In this document: positions 17,802 through 26,837 of the stretch, one piece after another
How the letters are laid out: every line of letters starts with the position of its first letter
How positions within the stretch are numbered: the first letter of the stretch is position 1
Origin: Sphingobacterium gobiense
GTDB lineage: Bacteria; Bacteroidota; Bacteroidia; Sphingobacteriales; Sphingobacteriaceae
Assembly: GCF_002980575.1 (NCBI RefSeq)
Contig: NZ_PVBS01000003.1
Location: 124,001-188,000, forward strand
DNA: 64,000 nt
Direction: 5' to 3'
Position numbers and translations under genes: made by a program
The notes under the pieces: generated by a model
What the model was told of the DNA's origin: nothing
What the model saw: only the letters and a program-made list of their open reading frames with translations
Database searches by the model: none

Positions 17802-17826
17802 CTGACCGTGCTGCGAACACGGTCAG
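17802..17826. other. Hairpin in the fecR-susC intergenic region
   Basis: A perfect 9-bp stem (17802-17810 and 17818-17826) with a 7-base loop lies in the 203-bp gap between fecR and susC, upstream of susC. It has no U-tract on the - strand. It could be a leader structure of the susC mRNA, a processing site or a weak terminator. No further recognisable element was found in this gap. Confidence 0.5.
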
Positions 17827-17926
17827 TTTTCGTCCAGCCCATATTATCATAACGCTTGTATAAATTGCTTGAATTTTATCTTTTCATATTATATCAATGT
17901 TAGGTTTATATCATCGTATATATTGT

Positions 17927-19117
17927 CTAGTTTGAAATAATCACCTTTCTTCCTTCTATGAAAGTGTTTATTTTTCCTAATCTCAATACCCGCAGCACTT
18001 CTTCAATATCTTCTGAGCGATTTATTTCACCCACAAACAAATCGTTGCTTACAGCACCTCGATATTCTACTTCTACATTATACCAGCGCGCCACTTGCCT
18101 CATGATGGTTTGGATGTTGGCTTTTTCGAACTTGAAATATCCGTCCTTCCAGGCTATAAATTCTTCTATATCCACTGCTTCAACAATGATTTTATCGCCT
18201 AAAGCAGATAGAGTTGCCTGTTGTCCGGGGCGTAAAACCTTGCTCGTATGTGACAACTTACGTGCATCATCTGTGAGTTTAGTGATGTGTACTGAGCCTT
18301 CCACCAAGGTGGTTTTGAACATTGTCTCTTCTTTGTACGTATTGATGTTAAAATGTGTTCCCAATACCTCGACAACCTGATTGTCGGATATGACCTTGAA
18401 AGGTTTATCACCTTTCATCACCTCAAAATAGGCTTCTCCATCTAGGTTGACGACACGTTCACCGGCAGAAAAGGATGTAGGAAAACGTAGGGAACTAGCG
18501 GCATTTAGCCAAACTTTTGTGCCATCTGCCAATACCAATCGATATTGTCCTCCTTTGGGTGTAGAAATGGTGTTTTCAACAGCTTCGCTATTTGAAGCCG
18601 CACGGTATCGCAATTCTCCATCTGCCGTTTTTTCGATCTGTACACCTTGCTGGTGCGAAACCGTTCCTTGTTGTACCTCATTGAGTACAATGGATGTTCC
18701 GTCTGCAAAAACCAAGATAGCATCATCTTTTCCCGGTGTGATGGGAGGTGATGAAGGCATTTGATGCGCTTCTTTTTGTTTGGTTATATCTTGTTTTTGT
18801 CTTCCAACAAGCCAAAATGCACCGATACCGATCAAAACGGCTAATACAGCAGCAATACCTAGTTTATAAATTATTGTTCTATGCACTTTGGTTAATGTAG
18901 GATAGCTAGGGGTATTCTCCAGTTCACCTAGTTTTTTATCAATATCTAGCTTGATGGCATTCTCCAATTCCTTTTTGGCATCTGTGTCGATGCGATTAAA
19001 TACATCTTCCTTTAGCTCGAAAAGTTGATAATATGCATAGAGAAATTGTACTTCCTCGTCCGAAGCCGCCCCTTTGATATATTTGTCCAGAATTTTTAAA
19101 AACGTTTCCTTTTCCAT
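17927..19117 (-). CDS. FecR-family anti-sigma factor
   Basis: A 396-residue inner-membrane anti-sigma factor. It has a cytoplasmic N-terminal part (1-85), one membrane helix (about 86-104, LGIAAVLAVLIGIGAFWLV), a periplasmic FecR domain (about 185-285, with TPKGGQYRLVLADGTKVWLN and LDGEAYFEV) and a C-terminal DUF4974-like domain (about 325-395). It would hold the ECF sigma factor encoded just upstream and release it when the STN domain of the SusC receptor signals substrate binding. The gene order sigma-fecR-susC-susD is standard for Bacteroidota polysaccharide loci. Confidence 0.93.
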   Translation of the reverse strand: MEKETFLKILDKYIKGAASDEEVQFLYAYYQLFELKEDVFNRIDTDAKKELENAIKLDIDKKLGELENTPSYPTLTKVHRTIIYKLGIAAVLAVLIGIGAFWLVGRQKQDITKQKEAHQMPSSPPITPGKDDAILVFADGTSIVLNEVQQGTVSHQQGVQIEKTADGELRYRAASNSEAVENTISTPKGGQYRLVLADGTKVWLNAASSLRFPTSFSAGERVVNLDGEAYFEVMKGDKPFKVISDNQVVEVLGTHFNINTYKEETMFKTTLVEGSVHITKLTDDARKLSHTSKVLRPGQQATLSALGDKIIVEAVDIEEFIAWKDGYFKFEKANIQTIMRQVARWYNVEVEYRGAVSNDLFVGEINRSEDIEEVLRVLRLGKINTFIEGRKVIISN

Positions 19118-19199
19118 TTTCTATTTAATTAGAGAACGAGCTCTCTTTTACCTAATAAGACCGCTAATCTTCCAGTATTCCTATGTCTTTTTTAAATTT

Positions 19200-19778
19200 T
19201 CACCAAATTTCCAGAAACAAGAAGCTAAGTATAGCATACAACATGTCGCGTAATTGAGCGATACTCTTTCCCAGCTGGTTCTGTACTGTCTTTCGTTTGA
19301 TCGCCAGACGTTCTGCAATTTGGATGGTCGATAGATCTTCGTGAAATCTTAACTTAAAAATCTGCTGTTGTGCTTTTGTCAATTTAGCAATGAGCGATTC
19401 ATAATGTACGATGAATTCCTTTTTAAGGATCGAGGCATCTGCTTGGTTATCCGCTAGGGCAAGTTGATCTAAAAGCTCCGGTATGGGCACAAACCGACCC
19501 GAAACAGCTATGTGTTTTAATACCCGATTACGGACAGCAGTGTAGAGATAGGCGCTTAGGTTGTTGATAAATAGTTCTTCCTTGCGTAACCACAATTGCA
19601 AGAAGATATCCTGAACGATATCGCGAGCCACATTTTCATCTTCTGTACGTCTATATGCCGCAGCATAAATCAAGCTCCAGTATTTTTGATAAATGGCTTC
19701 AAATGCTCGTGTATCGCCTCCCCTTAGCTTTTCTACGAGTATTCTTTCTTCTTCTTTTTCTCCTTTAGGTTCAAACAT
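19200..19778 (-). CDS. ECF (sigma-70 family) RNA polymerase sigma factor
   Basis: A 192-residue ECF sigma factor with region 2 (about 20-90, including ARDIVQDIFLQLWLRKEEL) and region 4 with a helix-turn-helix (about 130-185, LSTIQIAERLAIKRKTVQNQ). It is the partner of the FecR protein 82 bp downstream and should drive susC/susD expression. It lies 38 bp after the GH88 gene on the same strand, so it may also be read through from that gene, giving a feed-forward arrangement. A Bacteroidota ECF promoter could not be pinpointed. Confidence 0.93.
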   Translation of the reverse strand: MFEPKGEKEEERILVEKLRGGDTRAFEAIYQKYWSLIYAAAYRRTEDENVARDIVQDIFLQLWLRKEELFINNLSAYLYTAVRNRVLKHIAVSGRFVPIPELLDQLALADNQADASILKKEFIVHYESLIAKLTKAQQQIFKLRFHEDLSTIQIAERLAIKRKTVQNQLGKSIAQLRDMLYAILSFLFLEIW

Positions 19779-19816
19779 GGTAACACTATTGTTAAATCAT
19801 ATCTTTTCTTTCCTGT

Positions 19817-21064
19817 TCATCCCGTATGATCTTTTTTTCGTTGCAGGCGATGAAGTGCTTCCAGAAAATAATAATCTGCATAGATTAGCGGTACATCGAC
19901 CTCATTGTTACTTGGAAAGTTGCCGGTACTATGTTTGAGGAGGTAATACGGATTCGCATGCTCTATATTCAAATAAGGCTCAGATGCCAATGTAGACAAC
20001 ATATTGTAAGCGGCTTGTTCATATTTATGACACTTATCGGTATCCACATAGTCACGCAGCTCCAATAGGGCGGATGCGGTAATAGCAGCAGCTGAGGCAT
20101 CTCTAGGTATTTCCATGCCTTTCTGGTAGTCCCAGTCCGGATGGTATCCTTCTTCACCTACATTAAAGTCCCAATATGGAATTTTATCTTCCGGCAACTG
20201 TGGATGGTCTAAAAAGAAGTCTGCCATACCTTCCGCTGTGCTTAAAAATCGTTTATCCCCTGTTTCGCGGTATACCATGGTAAAACCATAAATACCCCAA
20301 GCTTGTCCACGTGCCCATGTAGAATTGTCAGAAAAACCTTGCAGTGTTTGTTTATGTAGTGCTTTCCCGGTATCGGGGTTGTAATTGACAACATGAAACG
20401 AACTGTAGTCTGGTCGCACATGGTGGGCGAGTGTCTGCAATGCGTGGCTGATGGCAATGTCTCTAAAGGAAGAGTCTTTCGTAACCTTGCTGGCGTAGAA
20501 CAATAACTCCAAATTCATCATATTGTCCATAATGACCGGAAATTCCCAGATATTGATATCTCCTTTTGATTTTCGTGTATTCCAAGATTGGATGCTACCC
20601 ACCTGTTCGTTGTAGCGTTCGCAGAGTGACTTGGCAGACTGTACTAAAATTTCCTTATAGCTTGGGGTGTCTAGAAACCTGATGGCATTACCATAGCTGC
20701 AGTACATCATGAAGCCTATGTCGTGATGTGCCGTGTTATATTGATTAGATACTAGCGATTCTGTCCAGCTGATGGCTTCTTTTTTCCATTTTTCGTCTTC
20801 GGTATATTCATATATATACCACAAAATACCCGGCCAAAAGCCGCCTGTCCATTCATCAATCTGGAGGTATTTTATCGATCCGTCCGGATGGAGGGAGTGT
20901 GGATAATTTCTTAGGTTTTCTGTCGTAGTTTTTAGCAAATTTTCATAAAGTGGTATAGCCGTATCAAAGCTTCTTTCTATTAGGAGCTCGTTCTTCCGTT
21001 GAGAATCACACGACGTCGTTGCGATCATCAATAGCAAACAAATAAAGTAAAACGATTTGTTCAT
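19817..21064 (-). CDS. GH88-type unsaturated uronyl hydrolase lipoprotein
   Basis: A 415-residue glycoside hydrolase of family 88 type. These enzymes hydrate and open the unsaturated uronic acid at the non-reducing end of lyase products, releasing it. The start at 21064 gives a lipoprotein signal with lipobox TTSC (Cys19); a longer frame beginning 15 codons upstream lacks this logic. The catalytic pair appears as D115 (HHDIGFMM) and D180 (IMDNMMNLELL), with the DEWTGGFWPGILW motif (70-82) between the signal and these. As a lipoprotein it probably acts in the periplasm. It links the heparinase-like lyase and the candidate propeller lyase to monosaccharide catabolism. Confidence 0.9.
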   Translation of the reverse strand: MNKSFYFICLLLMIATTSCDSQRKNELLIERSFDTAIPLYENLLKTTTENLRNYPHSLHPDGSIKYLQIDEWTGGFWPGILWYIYEYTEDEKWKKEAISWTESLVSNQYNTAHHDIGFMMYCSYGNAIRFLDTPSYKEILVQSAKSLCERYNEQVGSIQSWNTRKSKGDINIWEFPVIMDNMMNLELLFYASKVTKDSSFRDIAISHALQTLAHHVRPDYSSFHVVNYNPDTGKALHKQTLQGFSDNSTWARGQAWGIYGFTMVYRETGDKRFLSTAEGMADFFLDHPQLPEDKIPYWDFNVGEEGYHPDWDYQKGMEIPRDASAAAITASALLELRDYVDTDKCHKYEQAAYNMLSTLASEPYLNIEHANPYYLLKHSTGNFPSNNEVDVPLIYADYYFLEALHRLQRKKDHTG

Positions 21065-21223
21065 AGTCTTTATATTATTAAATGTGCTATGGAGTACCAC
21101 AGCTGCCATTTAAATAAAGACCCCGATCATAAAGAAAATCCCATAACTTTTTTAAATTTTTCTTACCTCTATATAATTTGCCTTTACATTAAGAAGCTTC
21201 TCTCACTTTTAGAGCGTTCCGAA

Positions 21224-22420
21224 TCAACCCATCAGCAAGCGGATACTAACATACGCCATTGCCTGCATAGAGGTTCTAAACGAATCTTCGTCCAGATTAA
21301 ATTTTGCATTGTGCAGTCCGTATTGAGGTGCGTGCTGCTCATTCCGAACACCCACTAAAAAAAACAAGGACGGAAATCGATGCGAATAATAGGCGAAATC
21401 TTCTGCCGCCATCCATATGCCAATATCTTTGACATTTTCTTTGGATAATATTTCTGCCATATAAGTACCCACATCTTGGGATAAGGACGGATTGTTATAT
21501 AAAAATGGATAGCCATTTTTTACGGTCAACTCGACTTCCGCACCAAACGATTGTGGTAGCTCTCGGGTTAAATGTTCAATTCGTTCAAGTGCCTCTTTTC
21601 TCCACTGTTCGTCCATAGTTCGAAAAGTACCTTCCATACATACTTCGTCTGGAATGACATTGACGGCGCCATTCCCGATGAAACGGCCAAATGTAAGAAC
21701 CGAAGGAACTGCCGGATTTGCACGCCGACTGATAATATGTTGCAGCGAGGAAACCAATTGTGCACCGATATACACAGGGTCAATAGCACGATGCGGTTCT
21801 GCTGCATGTCCGCCCTTGCCTTTGATACGAACGTAAAACTCGTCGCTCGATGCCATAAATTTTCCAGGACAAATCCCTACTTCCCCGACATCAAGCTGAG
21901 GACTCACATGTAATCCCAAGACAGCTTTTATACGACCTTCATATTCGTCAAAGACTCCTGAACGCAATACTTCTTGGGCCCCTCCGGGAATACGCTCTTC
22001 TGCGGGTTGGAAAAGCAATAATACCTGGCCTGAAAACAGATGCTCCAGTTCTTGCAACACCGTCGCGACCCCCAGTAAGTTACTCGTGTGGAAGTCATGC
22101 CCACAGGCATGCATTACGCCGTCGTTATTGGATTTATACGAAATCTCGTTCAGTTCTTGGATGGGTAATGCGTCAATGTCTGCTCGCAAAACGATGACAT
22201 CATCGGATATAGTTTTTTTTCCCGTTATCCACCCCATTACACCTGTTTCGGCAACTGGTAAATATGGGATAGTTAGTTTATCCAAGACTGTTTTAATGTA
22301 AGCAGCTGTTTGATATTCCTGAAACGACAGTTCTGGACGTTGATGCAGCTCCTGCCTTCTATGCACAGCCTCATTAAAATGTGCCTCAACACGTTCTTTT
22401 ATGGTATTGATTAAATCCAT
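21224..22420 (-). CDS. M20-family amidohydrolase (hippurate hydrolase/IAA-amino acid hydrolase type)
   Basis: A 398-residue cytoplasmic metallo-amidohydrolase of the M20D type. Zinc-site motifs are HACGHDFHTSNLLG (C106 and H108) and FQPAEERIPGG, with a dimerisation domain containing KGKGGHAAEPH. Relatives hydrolyse N-acyl amino acids. The gene lies 34 bp after the PaaD-like gene on the same strand and may belong either to that housekeeping operon or to the edge of the polysaccharide locus. Deacylation of an N-acyl sugar cannot be excluded but nothing in the sequence shows it. Confidence 0.88.
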   Translation of the reverse strand: MDLINTIKERVEAHFNEAVHRRQELHQRPELSFQEYQTAAYIKTVLDKLTIPYLPVAETGVMGWITGKKTISDDVIVLRADIDALPIQELNEISYKSNNDGVMHACGHDFHTSNLLGVATVLQELEHLFSGQVLLLFQPAEERIPGGAQEVLRSGVFDEYEGRIKAVLGLHVSPQLDVGEVGICPGKFMASSDEFYVRIKGKGGHAAEPHRAIDPVYIGAQLVSSLQHIISRRANPAVPSVLTFGRFIGNGAVNVIPDEVCMEGTFRTMDEQWRKEALERIEHLTRELPQSFGAEVELTVKNGYPFLYNNPSLSQDVGTYMAEILSKENVKDIGIWMAAEDFAYYSHRFPSLFFLVGVRNEQHAPQYGLHNAKFNLDEDSFRTSMQAMAYVSIRLLMG

Positions 22421-22454
22421 ATAACCTAAGGTAATAATAGCAGCGATGTTCGAC

Positions 22455-22787
22455 CTAGAGAAATCCTAGCTCCAGTTTAGCTTCTTCACTCATCATGTCC
22501 TTGGTCCAAGGCGGATCGAAGGTAAGTTCTACGAGCGCCTCCTTAATACCCGGAACACCCGCTACTTTTCTCTGTACTTCTTCCATAATATCACCTGCAA
22601 CAGGACATCCCGGAGCAGTCAATGTCATGACAATCTTTGCTATGCCATCTTCTTTGGTGATAATTTCGTATACTAACCCCAAATCAATGATATTGGCAGG
22701 CTTAAGTTCGGGATCATATACTGTTTCCAGTTGTTGCTGTATCGCAGTTGCGAGATTCAGCTTGTCCATGATAATAATGTTGCTCAT
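22455..22787 (-). CDS. MIP18/PaaD (DUF59) family iron-sulfur cluster assembly protein
   Basis: A 110-residue DUF59 protein with the family motifs VYDPELKPANIIDLGLVY and MTLTAPGCPVAGDIMEEV. The latter has the conserved Cys in the TxPxCP motif. Proteins of this family help mature iron-sulfur proteins (SufT-like). Its ATG overlaps the stop of the glycosyltransferase gene by 4 bp, so the two are translationally coupled. Alternative start M7 is possible. Confidence 0.85.
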   Translation of the reverse strand: MSNIIIMDKLNLATAIQQQLETVYDPELKPANIIDLGLVYEIITKEDGIAKIVMTLTAPGCPVAGDIMEEVQRKVAGVPGIKEALVELTFDPPWTKDMMSEEAKLELGFL

Positions 22788-23932
22788 GTTTTTATTGTTT
22801 TCTCATAAAGATCAGTCAATTGATTCATGACAGCAGTCTTTGTGAAGTTTTCCTTATATACTATATATGCGTTTTTAACAATGTCGTCTTTTTTATCCGA
22901 ATTTTCAAATTTCTGAATGGCAAATAATAAGCTTTCCGATTGATAGGGGTCAAATAGCCAACCGGTTTTGTCAGGTATGATGACGCAAGGAATGGCACCT
23001 AGATTACTAGCAAGAACGGGCGTGTGGGTAGCCATTCCTTCCAGGATTGTTAAAGGAACAGCCCCCTCGTAACATACCGATGGTACAATTAGTGCTTTGC
23101 TATTTGCTAATAACTGCATAGTTTCTTGTTTGTTTTTCGGTCCTAACAGCGTTATGTTATCGCAAGTTTTGATCATGTTCTGCACCTTTTCTGTAAGGGG
23201 GCCTTCGCCAACTATCTTTAGTATTTTATTGCTTCCTTTTAAAGATTCAATCAACGGTATGATTCCTTTTTCCGAAGATAGCCTGCCGACAAATAAGTAG
23301 TAGTTACCTGTATGTAGACCATTTATCGAAAGGTCGACAAAATTGGGTTTAACAATAAATTGTTCGGGAGCAAATTTTTTACCCACAGAGAGAAAGAGTT
23401 GTTTAGCGAAATCTGTAAGCGTGATGAAGCGGTCTACAGATCGCCATGTGCCTAATCGCCAATGTAGAAAATGAGTCAATGCTGTCCAAAATGTTTTAGC
23501 AGGAGATTGGTCCAATACCCCCAATTTGATTCCTTTCCATGGAAAGGTTTTCTGGATGCTATCTACATATCGCTTACCTTGGAAAAATAACGTTGCTGAC
23601 GGGCAAAGCAGTCTAAAGTTGTGCAAGGTTACGATCACCGGAACATGCTGTTTTTTTATGGTTCTAATAACGGCAGGACCTGAAGCATAATATAGGTTAT
23701 GAATATGTACGATGTCCGGAGCAAAGCTCTTGATAGACTTTTTTACTTTCCAAATAGCGTGGATATTATAAGGATAGGCTAGAAATTGTAAGGCGCCTCG
23801 CCAACCTTTTTTATTGTTAAAGGTTAGTATTTTAACAGTATGCTCTTTTTTTAATTCCTCGACTTCTTGCCGGAACACGGTGTCTTCTCCGCCGGCATGT
23901 TGATAGAAATTATGGATAACAAGGATGCGCAT
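22784..23932 (-). CDS. GT4-type glycosyltransferase
   Basis: A 382-residue GT-B fold glycosyltransferase. I chose the ATG at 23932, which begins MRILVIHNFYQHAGGEDTVF; an upstream in-frame ATG at 23992 adds 20 unlike residues. The N-terminal domain has the GGED loop and HIHNLYYASG. The C-terminal nucleotide-sugar-binding domain has YYLFVGRLSSEKGIIPLIES and the EGAVPLTILEGMA signature with the conserved Glu residues. It probably adds a sugar to a surface glycan or lipid. It is divergent from the polyprenyl synthetase gene, with 69 bp between them, and overlaps the PaaD-like gene by 4 bp. Confidence 0.85.
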   Translation of the reverse strand: MRILVIHNFYQHAGGEDTVFRQEVEELKKEHTVKILTFNNKKGWRGALQFLAYPYNIHAIWKVKKSIKSFAPDIVHIHNLYYASGPAVIRTIKKQHVPVIVTLHNFRLLCPSATLFFQGKRYVDSIQKTFPWKGIKLGVLDQSPAKTFWTALTHFLHWRLGTWRSVDRFITLTDFAKQLFLSVGKKFAPEQFIVKPNFVDLSINGLHTGNYYLFVGRLSSEKGIIPLIESLKGSNKILKIVGEGPLTEKVQNMIKTCDNITLLGPKNKQETMQLLANSKALIVPSVCYEGAVPLTILEGMATHTPVLASNLGAIPCVIIPDKTGWLFDPYQSESLLFAIQKFENSDKKDDIVKNAYIVYKENFTKTAVMNQLTDLYEKTIKT

Positions 23933-24001
23933 GTGCCATTGGGTTTCTACAAAGATAGTATTTCCCATTTTATCCTTATCTTCGCGTATCATTTTTTAGC
24001 T

Positions 24002-24979
24002 ATGTTCCAAGAGTTAGTACACGCAAAAGCTTTTCAGAATTATTTAGAAAAAGCCCATTTTCCACAGGCCCCTCAATATCTGTATGACCCAATTCGTTAT
24101 ATATTATCTTTGTCAGGCAAACGAATACGCCCGCTATTGGTATTAATGGGTGCGGAGCTTTTTGATAAATCCGTTGTAGAACAAGCATTACCGGCAAGTG
24201 CGGCAATTGAGTTTTTTCACAATTTCTCGTTAATTCATGACGATATTATGGATGTCGCGCCCTTGCGTAGAGGGAAGCCCACTGTACATCAGAAGTGGAA
24301 TGATAATGTAGCTATATTATCGGGTGATGCGTTGCTTATCAAAGCTTATCAAGAACTAGCGAAATGCCCCACCGAGAAAATTCCGTCTTTATTGCACCTT
24401 TTCAACGTTACTTCGTTGCAGGTCTGCGAAGGACAGCAGTATGATATGGATTTTGAAATGCGGACACAAGTAAGTGAACCGGAATATATAGACATGATAC
24501 GGCTGAAAACCTCGGTATTGCTTGGTTGCGCCCTGCAAATGGGAGCTATTATTGCTGGAGCAGATGAGCGATCGCAAACCCTGCTTTACGACTTTGGTGT
24601 AAATCTGGGAATCGCTTTTCAATTGCAAGACGATATATTGGACGTATATGGAAATCCAAAGAGTTTTGGTAAGCAGGTAGGCGGCGATATCCTGTCAAAT
24701 AAGAAAACAATTCTTTTCATAAAGCTACAAGAGCTTATTTCTCTAACAGATCAGGAAGAATTGGATTGTTTGCTTAGACAGTCCGTTGATGTCGAACCGA
24801 AAAAAGTAGAGAAAATGATGAACTTGTATGCTAAATATGATATTCAGACGTTAGCTATATATCAAAAGGAAAAATTCACGACTATTGCTTACGAAAAACT
24901 AACGGAAATTCAAGTGGAAGCAGGCCAAAAGGAAGCTCTTTTTTCTCTTGCGAATGCACTGATGCATCGAGTACGATAG
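24002..24979 (+). CDS. Polyprenyl diphosphate synthase (octaprenyl-type trans-isoprenyl synthase)
   Basis: A 325-residue trans-prenyl chain synthase. The ATG at 24002 (MFQELVHAKAF) is chosen; 45 codons of open frame upstream overlap the divergent glycosyltransferase and do not resemble the family. The two aspartate motifs that bind magnesium-diphosphate are DDIMD (80-84) and DDILD (210-214), with SGKRIRPLL (38-46) binding isopentenyl diphosphate. Residues before the first motif (FFHNFSLIHD) set product length, giving a medium to long chain such as used for menaquinone. There is an 83-bp gap to the nitrilase gene, with no clear terminator. Confidence 0.92.
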   Translation: MFQELVHAKAFQNYLEKAHFPQAPQYLYDPIRYILSLSGKRIRPLLVLMGAELFDKSVVEQALPASAAIEFFHNFSLIHDDIMDVAPLRRGKPTVHQKWNDNVAILSGDALLIKAYQELAKCPTEKIPSLLHLFNVTSLQVCEGQQYDMDFEMRTQVSEPEYIDMIRLKTSVLLGCALQMGAIIAGADERSQTLLYDFGVNLGIAFQLQDDILDVYGNPKSFGKQVGGDILSNKKTILFIKLQELISLTDQEELDCLLRQSVDVEPKKVEKMMNLYAKYDIQTLAIYQKEKFTTIAYEKLTEIQVEAGQKEALFSLANALMHRVR

Positions 24980-25062
24980 TGTTTTGCTGTTAGAAATTGA
25001 TAAAACGCTAGCTTTTTAGTAAATTGTCAAAACATTAATACAAACAAAAATAAAAATTGCGC

Positions 25063-25854
25063 ATGGCAGATATGGAACCGGTAAAAATAACGATATTTCA
25101 AGCATATTTATTTTGGGAAAACGTAGAAAAAAATTTAAAGAATCTATCATTGCGTCTATCTGGATTGAAAGAAAAAACAGATTTAATTCTATTGCCTGAA
25201 ATGTTTAATACCGGCTTTACGACCAATGTCGAAAAATGTGCAGAGAAGATGGATGGGGCAACAATGCATTGGATGTATGAACATGCAAAAGCCTATAATT
25301 GTGTTATCGCAGGGACGCTAATCATTGAAGAGGAAGGACGTTATTATAACCGTTTTATATGGATGTCTTCCGATGGTAGTTTTGTGCATTACGATAAGCG
25401 TCATCTATTTGGAATGGCAGGAGAGAAAGAAATTTTTACTCCTGGGAATTCCCGTATTGTTTTAAATCTCAAAGGTTGGCGAGTGTGTCCTATGGTGTGT
25501 TATGATTTACGGTTCCCTGTTTGGTCTCGGAATTTAAGAAACGCTTACGATTTATTAGTCTATACCGCTTGTTGGCCAGATAAACGTTCTGCCCATTGGC
25601 GGGCACTCATCCCTGCTCGTGCTATTGAAAATCAAGCGTATGTAATAGGTGTGAACCGTGTAGGATATGATGGTAATGAAATCTATTATTCAGGTGGGTC
25701 GATGTGTATTTCGCCTATTGGGGATGTCGTGTATTATAAACCTGAGGATGAAGATTTGTACACATTTACACTAAATCCTGCAGATTTGATTAAAGCGCGA
25801 GAGCAATTTCCATTTTTAGCGGATGCTGACGATTTTTCAATAAAAAATCATTGA
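25063..25854 (+). CDS. Omega-amidase (nitrilase superfamily, YafV-like)
   Basis: A 263-residue nitrilase-superfamily amidase with the catalytic triad E46 (LLPEMFNTG), K112 (YDKRHLF) and C146 (MVCYDLRFP). The pattern closely matches YafV-type omega-amidases, which hydrolyse 2-oxoglutaramate or 2-oxosuccinamate and so complete glutamine/methionine salvage. The start at 25063 (MADMEPV) or 25072 (MEPVKIT) is likely; an in-frame TTG at 25057 would add only two residues. Its 3' end overlaps the convergent hypothetical gene by 7 bp. Confidence 0.9.
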   Translation: MADMEPVKITIFQAYLFWENVEKNLKNLSLRLSGLKEKTDLILLPEMFNTGFTTNVEKCAEKMDGATMHWMYEHAKAYNCVIAGTLIIEEEGRYYNRFIWMSSDGSFVHYDKRHLFGMAGEKEIFTPGNSRIVLNLKGWRVCPMVCYDLRFPVWSRNLRNAYDLLVYTACWPDKRSAHWRALIPARAIENQAYVIGVNRVGYDGNEIYYSGGSMCISPIGDVVYYKPEDEDLYTFTLNPADLIKAREQFPFLADADDFSIKNH

Positions 25855-26243
25855 TAAGGCCTATTCAATATAGCTGATTGTATAATAGCCTCGCGTAAGT
25901 TGAAAGATACCTCGCCTTTTTCCTCTATTTCGGGTACGACTTTTGACGGAATTTTCTTAAGAAGCTTTGCGTCTGCTGACCTCTCTTCCCTTGTCTTTCT
26001 CACGACTTCTGGTTTACCCAGCGAGCGTTCTACTTTTTTAGCGGGAATTGGGATATGGGCGGGTGTCGTTGATTCTGTAACTCTACGTTGCATTTTTTGC
26101 TCGGCTTCGGATATTACAGGAGGTGTCGGAGGTGGTGCCTGTGGCAGACGTCGACGCGCTTTCTCCTGTTCCTTCTGATATTCAGAATAGATCTTATAAA
26201 TTACAGCGCCGATAATCAATAATGCAGGCAGAAAGTTCTCCAT
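25848..26243 (-). CDS. Small membrane-anchored hypothetical protein
   Basis: A 131-residue protein from the ATG at 26243 (MENFLPALLI). It has one N-terminal membrane helix (about residues 3-18), then a charged Pro-rich linker (RRRLPQAPPPTPPV) and a basic C-terminal half ending in a conserved-looking NLREAIIQSAILNRPYQ. I do not recognise its family. It is divergent from the MarR gene (117 bp) and overlaps the omega-amidase 3' end. The C-terminal NLREAIIQSAIL segment looks like a short interaction helix, but no function is proposed. Confidence 0.7.
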   Translation of the reverse strand: MENFLPALLIIGAVIYKIYSEYQKEQEKARRRLPQAPPPTPPVISEAEQKMQRRVTESTTPAHIPIPAKKVERSLGKPEVVRKTREERSADAKLLKKIPSKVVPEIEEKGEVSFNLREAIIQSAILNRPYQ

Positions 26244-26323
26244 AAGGGTAAATCTAATCAAAATTTAGAAAAAATGATGAAATATTAAATTTTATTTGCA
26301 TAGTATTTAGTTTTTTGGTTTGT

Positions 26324-26335
26324 TTGTATATACAA
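26324..26335. promoter_or_regulatory. Candidate MarR operator TTGTATATACAA
   Basis: A perfect 12-bp palindrome 25 bp upstream of the MarR ATG, in an AT-rich divergent intergenic region. MarR regulators often bind palindromes of this kind and repress their own genes. AT-richness makes chance occurrence possible. Confidence 0.4.
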
Positions 26336-26360
26336 TTATTCTAACCCAATATTATCCGAT

Positions 26361-26801
26361 ATGAATGACAATTTTGAAGATACGGACGAATTTTTTTCTT
26401 TTTTAACCGGAAAAGCCTATGCTGCATTAGGGAGGCGACTACAACGAAATCTAAAAGAAGAAGGAATAAAGATTACCTCAGAACAATGGTCGGTTCTATA
26501 TTATTTGTGGATTGAAGAAGGACGAACCCAACAAGAACTTGCTTGTTTGACTTTTCGTGATAAACCAAGCGTATCTCGTTTAATCAATAATTTAGAAAGG
26601 CTTAAATTGGTCATCCGGGTCACCGACAAAGAGGATAAGCGCACCAATCTCATTTTTTTGACAAAACAAGGAAGACAAATGAAAGAAGCCTGTTTGCGTC
26701 AAGCAAAACGAACTATCAATCAAGCACTAGAGGGAGTTAGTAGGGAAGACATGATAAAAGCACGCAATACACTAGATGTATTGTATAGCAACCTGTCGTG
26801 A
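26361..26801 (+). CDS. MarR-family transcriptional regulator
   Basis: A 146-residue winged-helix protein. The core (about 30-110) has EEGIKITSEQWSVLYYLWIE, TQQELACLTFRDKPSVSRLI for the recognition helix and the wing VTDKEDKRTNLIFLT. MarR proteins are dimeric repressors that respond to small molecules or oxidation; no Cys is placed to suggest redox sensing. It is a single gene between the divergent hypothetical protein and the convergent flavoprotein gene, so its target beyond itself is unknown. Confidence 0.9.
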   Translation: MNDNFEDTDEFFSFLTGKAYAALGRRLQRNLKEEGIKITSEQWSVLYYLWIEEGRTQQELACLTFRDKPSVSRLINNLERLKLVIRVTDKEDKRTNLIFLTKQGRQMKEACLRQAKRTINQALEGVSREDMIKARNTLDVLYSNLS

Positions 26802-26837
26802 TTAACCTTCTCGACCATCGATAGCACGAATTCAGAA

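Noticed and set aside
17958..18764. Open frames of 105-140 codons antisense to the fecR gene.
   Set aside because: fecR is well supported by domain motifs; these frames are compositional shadows.
23867..24001. A 45-codon in-frame extension before the polyprenyl synthase ATG at 24002.
   Set aside because: It overlaps the start of the divergent glycosyltransferase gene, and the family begins at MFQELV.
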